Virus record (IMG/VR): IMGVR_UViG_3300032242_001329
Location: 1-25,291 of that record
Strand: one strand, 5' to 3'
Length of the DNA: 25,291 bases
Source: a virus
Under the pieces are notes generated by a model. That model was not told the DNA's origin. It did no database searches and was given only the letters and a program-made list of their open reading frames with translations. Numbering within the stretch: position 1 is the first letter of the stretch; the number at the start of each line of letters is the position of its first letter. Shown here piece by piece: positions 22,604 to 25,291 of this stretch. The position numbers and the translations under genes were made by a program.

Positions 22604-23023
22604 TTATTGAGTGTTTTCTATTGTTTCTAATAACAATTTGAGATTTTCGTCAGTCATATTATCTACTGCAATTTTGAGGCGCTGATATAAGAAATATCGT
22701 TCAGCATTTGTAGAATGCAACATATTTTCTATAGGATGTACCCATTCTAAATTATCTATATTATTATTTCTAGTATTTTTATCTATATGATTAACGTGTG
22801 CAAGATGTATATTTAAATTAGTAGGAATAAATGCTTCTGCAACTAGTCTGTGAATATATCCATTTATGCGTTTTTTATTATTATATAAGCATACTAATTT
22901 GTAGCCAACATTATTTTCTACAACTGATAATAATTTTGGCAAACCCAATTTTGATGATCTAACTTTTCCAGTACTACTAACTTCGTATCCTGGTAAACGA
23001 TCTAATGCTTTCCATATTTCCAT
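22604..23023 (-). CDS. HNH homing endonuclease with NUMOD4-like N-terminus
   Basis: 139 aa. The N-terminus (MEIWKALDRLPGYEVSSTGKVRSS) is the NUMOD4 type, common before HNH domains; the HNH core is VNHIDKNTRNNNIDNLEWV at about 77-95, with an upstream HRLVAEAFIP segment. A typical free-standing homing endonuclease, AT-rich relative to its neighbours. SD AAGGAA precedes ATG 23023, and TATAAATA lies 15 nt upstream. It is placed between the intergenic structured region and SOD, so it is the probable insertion there. Confidence 0.92.
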   Translation of the reverse strand: MEIWKALDRLPGYEVSSTGKVRSSKLGLPKLLSVVENNVGYKLVCLYNNKKRINGYIHRLVAEAFIPTNLNIHLAHVNHIDKNTRNNNIDNLEWVHPIENMLHSTNAERYFLYQRLKIAVDNMTDENLKLLLETIENTQ

Positions 23024-23038
23024 TTGCTTTCCTTTTTG

Positions 23039-23046
23039 TATTTATA
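23039..23046 (-). promoter_or_regulatory. T4 late-type promoter box TATAAATA for the HNH gene
   Basis: Perfect TATAAATA on the minus strand (23046-23039), ending 15 nt before ATG 23023, with the SD in between. The surrounding DNA is very AT-rich and also carries a plus-strand TATAAATA (23045-23052), so one box may be chance. Confidence 0.55.
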
Positions 23047-23120
23047 TAAATATATTTATGTAAATACAATGATATTTGTTATGGCTTTAATAAAAGATGC
23101 GATAAATATCTTGTCAAGTG

Positions 23121-23190
23121 GTTAACGGGGCATCCGAGGACCCCTAACTATGAACTTTCCCTGTTTTTTCATAGTACAGCCAATGTGGCT
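23121..23190. other. Structured intergenic stretch with three hairpins
   Basis: Three consecutive inverted repeats fill the gap between the 65-aa and HNH genes: GTTA..GGGG with CCCC-TAAC (23121-23148, 2-nt bulge), ACTATGAA with TTCATAGT (23147-23154 and 23168-23175, perfect 8 bp), and AGCCA-ATG-TGGCT (23178-23190). None is followed by a clear T-run on either strand, so simple termination is unlikely. RNA processing, a small RNA or the 3' end of the upstream transcript are options. The rest of 23024-23211 shows nothing else except the late box. Confidence 0.45.
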
Positions 23191-23211
23191 TAAAGGTAAA
23201 TCGGCACTTGA

Positions 23212-23409
23212 TTATTTGTTCTTTTTAGCTCGGCCAGCTTTCATATTAGCAAGCCAATGAGCTAGTTGACCCTTGCGGCCGCCTTGTTTGGCAGTTTTAC
23301 GCAACGAACTTACACTAGCTTTGGTATTGATGCCGTAGCGTTTACTGTCACCTTTATCTTCAGGATGACGCCCATTTGCAAAGTTTTCTAATAGATCTGC
23401 AATACGCAT
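23212..23409 (-). CDS. Small basic phage protein (65 aa) with MRIADLLE N-terminus
   Basis: Very basic (ending KAGRAKKNK), with NTKASVSSLRKTAKQGGRKGQ and LAHWLANMKAGR. I recall this region from uncharacterised proteins in marine T4-like phages, always basic. The first eight residues MRIADLLE resemble the start of the upstream gene product (MKINDLLE). The stop codon of the upstream gene is directly adjacent to ATG 23409. A DNA-binding or packaged head protein is possible. Confidence 0.82.
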   Translation of the reverse strand: MRIADLLENFANGRHPEDKGDSKRYGINTKASVSSLRKTAKQGGRKGQLAHWLANMKAGRAKKNK

Positions 23410-24201
23410 TTAGCAATTCCATTTGCGTAGAGCTAGTGCTTTGCGGGTTGGTTCACCGTTTGGTTTTTTCATTGGACCCTTACTGCCACCCATTCTAGCA
23501 CAGAATGATTTACGGCGCTTGGCAGCTTTACTTCCGGGCTTTAATTTACTAGGTTTAGTAGTAACTGCTGTTTGTAAATGACTACCAGGATGCTCTCTAC
23601 GATAGCTCATAACACCTTTGCGGTTCAATCCACCGTTCTTATTTTTACCAGCCTTACGATGCCATGCTGCTGACTCTGCAACATGACCATCTAGGAATGT
23701 ATCTGCAAACTTTTTGCAAAGCTCGCGTATAGCGGGATTGCGAGTTTCTTCTAAAGTGAATGTGCGTTCGTCGTGTTCGTCGTCACCTTGGCTTGGATCT
23801 TGATATCCGCAATAGACTTTATGCACAGTGGAATTGTTTACTAATTCAGTGCAACTTTCGCCATGGCGTCCGTCTGCCGTCCGATCTGCGTGTTCGTTAC
23901 ATGGGCTCAATGTTGTAATGATAATGCTGCCTTTGGGGATAGGTGATCCATATTGGCTTTCATATAATTCCATTGCAGCTCTTTCTGCATGGACACGACC
24001 GCCTTCTTCATGTGGGTAGTTTACAGAAGCTGCTAAATTATTATTAGGATCAAGAACACCGGCAGCAACCATACCATAGTATTCACTATCTTCCTGTTGT
24101 GCTTCGATGACCATCTCACATAACTTGACCAGTATTCGATCAAGTTTTTCTTGGTTATGTATTTCGTAGTCAGCTGACTCTAATAAATCGTTGATTTTCA
24201 T
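23410..24201 (-). CDS. Zn-dependent deaminase-like domain fused to a basic DUF6321-like domain
   Basis: 263 aa. Residues about 30-150 hold a cytidine-deaminase-type site: HAE (71-73), TLSPC (Cys101) and SC (Cys117), so PC-x15-C instead of the usual PCxxC, with an insertion between. The substrate is not readable. The C-terminal part (about 178-263) is a basic segment with GGLNRKGVMSYRREHPG, TKPSKLKPGSKAAKRRKSFC and a final KWNC, the pattern of DUF6321-type domains in phages. The N-terminus MKINDLLES matches a short tag discussed under findings. ATG 24201 overlaps the previous stop as ATGA. Confidence 0.75.
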   Translation of the reverse strand: MKINDLLESADYEIHNQEKLDRILVKLCEMVIEAQQEDSEYYGMVAAGVLDPNNNLAASVNYPHEEGGRVHAERAAMELYESQYGSPIPKGSIIITTLSPCNEHADRTADGRHGESCTELVNNSTVHKVYCGYQDPSQGDDEHDERTFTLEETRNPAIRELCKKFADTFLDGHVAESAAWHRKAGKNKNGGLNRKGVMSYRREHPGSHLQTAVTTKPSKLKPGSKAAKRRKSFCARMGGSKGPMKKPNGEPTRKALALRKWNC

Positions 24202-25291
24202 TTCTTTTTTGGAACACGAATTGGTAGTTTGCTAATGTCATGACCTTGATCTGCGTTAGCAAACTCTTGTCCGACTTTTTGTTTAACTTTTACTTTACGA
24301 GCAAACTCTGGATTATGTGCAACACCTACCATTAGATTATGTTGTGCTTGACTAACAGAACGCTCTAACATATTCATTAGTGATCCCATGTAGGCATCAC
24401 TTTCCTCAACATTGTGCGGCAATCCTAACTTCTTTGCTTTTTCTTGGCTGACGTTGAGATGCATTGTTGCGTGTGGAACTTGACCTTTGCTACCAACTTT
24501 AACTAGTTTTCCAGGATTGGAACCGATACCATAATTGATATCCGGAACGGTATTTTCGCCCATGTCGTGCTCGTCGTCTACTGCATTGAACACAGCATCT
24601 AGATAATCGGCAGCTTTGGTAACTTTACTTTGTTGCCATGGCTCTAATGTATCGCCCTGTGCCTGCAAATGTTTAATTGCTTGACGAAGTTTTATGGCAT
24701 GCTTGTATAGACTCTTTAGTTGAGCTGAAGACATGTCGTTGGCCTCATCATTATACCATTCTGGGTTTTCTGACATTGCTTTCTTTTTAGCAATGGCAAT
24801 AGCGGCCTGTTGTGCTGGATTGGCTGCTTCGTTGTTGGGTACACAGTTACGTACCTGTCCGCCATTCTTACCCTTCTTAGTACCAGCAGCATGATGTCCT
24901 GGCCAGCACTTGGTAAATCCATTACTATCCTTAGCACCTTTTTTGATTTCCATAACATTGCCATGTGTTTGACACATGCCGCAATCTGGACAAGTTGCTT
25001 CCATTGTCATCATACTTTCTTCGTGCTTTTTCTTACCAGCACAGTGAGCCTTTTGACTGAATCCTTTTGGGTGACTACAGTTGATACTACTCTTATACTT
25101 TTGACTCCAGCCCTCCGCCACACCTTGCCCTAATGGACTTTTTGGTGGAACATATTTCTTTCCAGTGCGAGGATCCACTCTCTGTGAAGGATGATTGCCA
25201 TAACCTTCTTCCGCCACACCTTGCTCAAATACACGAGGACCAGCGCCGGATCCGTGGGGTGTATGTTCACCGCGTGTGTCGGGAGTGGCCC
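24198..25291 (-). CDS. Cys/Lys-rich phage protein, 5' end outside window
   Basis: The frame is open through the window edge, so the start lies beyond 25291; a GTG at 25217 is not needed. Visible: two QGVAE modules (about 96 nt apart), INCSHPKGFSQKAHC, CPDCGMCQTH (possible metal site), FTKCWPGHHAAGTKK with RNCVPN, a helical middle, and a C-terminal GVAHNPEFARKVKV ending LPIRVPKKK. These pieces are familiar from uncharacterised proteins of uncultured tailed phages, and the mix looks modular. It is coupled to the deaminase gene by ATGA. Confidence 0.7.
   Translation of the reverse strand, partial: ATPDTRGEHTPHGSGAGPRVFEQGVAEEGYGNHPSQRVDPRTGKKYVPPKSPLGQGVAEGWSQKYKSSINCSHPKGFSQKAHCAGKKKHEESMMTMEATCPDCGMCQTHGNVMEIKKGAKDSNGFTKCWPGHHAAGTKKGKNGGQVRNCVPNNEAANPAQQAAIAIAKKKAMSENPEWYNDEANDMSSAQLKSLYKHAIKLRQAIKHLQAQGDTLEPWQQSKVTKAADYLDAVFNAVDDEHDMGENTVPDINYGIGSNPGKLVKVGSKGQVPHATMHLNVSQEKAKKLGLPHNVEESDAYMGSLMNMLERSVSQAQHNLMVGVAHNPEFARKVKVKQKVGQEFANADQGHDISKLPIRVPKKK
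25114..25128 (-). repeat. 15-nt direct repeat encoding QGVAE, copy 1
   Basis: TCCGCCACACCTTGC on the plus strand, identical to the copy at 25210-25224, 96 nt away, both in the same reading frame and encoding GVAE preceded by Gln. Confidence 0.6.
25210..25224 (-). repeat. 15-nt direct repeat encoding QGVAE, copy 2
   Basis: Second copy of the same 15 nt, in frame with the first. The 96-nt period is 32 codons, so the repeat unit of the protein is about 32 residues, with only the end conserved here. Confidence 0.6.

Noticed and set aside
22601-22608. AATAAATA before the SOD gene as a late promoter
   Set aside because: Only 5 nt lie between the box and ATG, so the transcript would start at or inside the gene; no room for an SD.
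23089-23117. TTGACA near 23117 on the minus strand
   Set aside because: At 17-18 nt the -10 reads TTTATT or TTATTA, a poor match; the AT-rich DNA gives such hits by chance.
1-25291. tRNA genes, CRISPR arrays, insertion sequences, integrase or attachment sites
   Set aside because: I found no T-arm-like sequences, no spaced repeats and no transposase or integrase motifs; none can be supported.

Overview
The window looks like a piece of a T4-like (Straboviridae/cyanophage-like) tailed-phage genome, probably from an aquatic environmental phage. The evidence is a T4-type replisome (family B polymerase gp43, sliding clamp gp45, RNase H/5'-3' exonuclease), thymidylate synthase, a tail-fibre module, three free-standing homing endonucleases, T4-type late promoter boxes, many small head-to-tail ORFs with ATGA or TAATG overlaps, and no tRNA, rRNA, IS element or CRISPR array. 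The DNA is AT-rich. The host cannot be read from the sequence.

Layout. 1-1786 (+): the end of one tail-fibre-like gene and a complete second one. They converge on a long minus-strand block, and the tail gene and thyA stop codons share a TTAA. 1783-3828 (-): thyA and three small phage genes behind a T4-type late box. 3840-6259 (-): a VWA/HExxH protein and a MoxR AAA+ ATPase, each with a near-consensus sigma70 promoter, separated by a rho-independent terminator. 6347-13716 (-): a long coupled operon led by a consensus promoter. It carries an unknown 180-aa protein, a QueD-like protein, a glycosyltransferase, a cupin, a MazG-like protein, a GIY-YIG-like homing endonuclease, QueE, RNase H and small unknowns. 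13756-17943 (-): gp45, a small protein, a DpdA-like transglycosylase, two small genes and a pair of very acidic paralogues. 18081-18707 (+): an HNH homing endonuclease placed antisense between genes 45 and 43. 18690-21995 (-): gp43, a membrane protein and a DsbA-like protein under a consensus promoter that carries a palindrome. 22053-25291 (-): superoxide dismutase, a second HNH endonuclease, a structured intergenic stretch, a 65-aa basic protein, a deaminase fused to a basic C-terminal domain, and a partial Cys/Lys-rich protein.

How the genes work together. QueE, the QueD-like protein and DpdA form a route for making a 7-deazaguanine base and inserting it into phage DNA, which would protect against host nucleases. 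No QueC is visible, so the likely base is 7-carboxy-7-deazaguanine or a derivative of it. The 180-aa gene coupled to queD is a candidate extra enzyme. Genes 43, 45, rnh, thyA and mazG serve replication and nucleotide supply. The strongest unexplained signals are: short N-terminal tags ending in a T4 prohead-protease-like site on SOD and the deaminase (and more weakly on the 65-aa protein), suggesting packaged enzymes; a TATAAATA-type box 15-17 nt before each of the three homing endonucleases; and a QueD-like protein lacking the usual catalytic triad. No stretch above 300 bases lacks a gene; the longest gaps are 23024-23211 and 17944-18080, both described.
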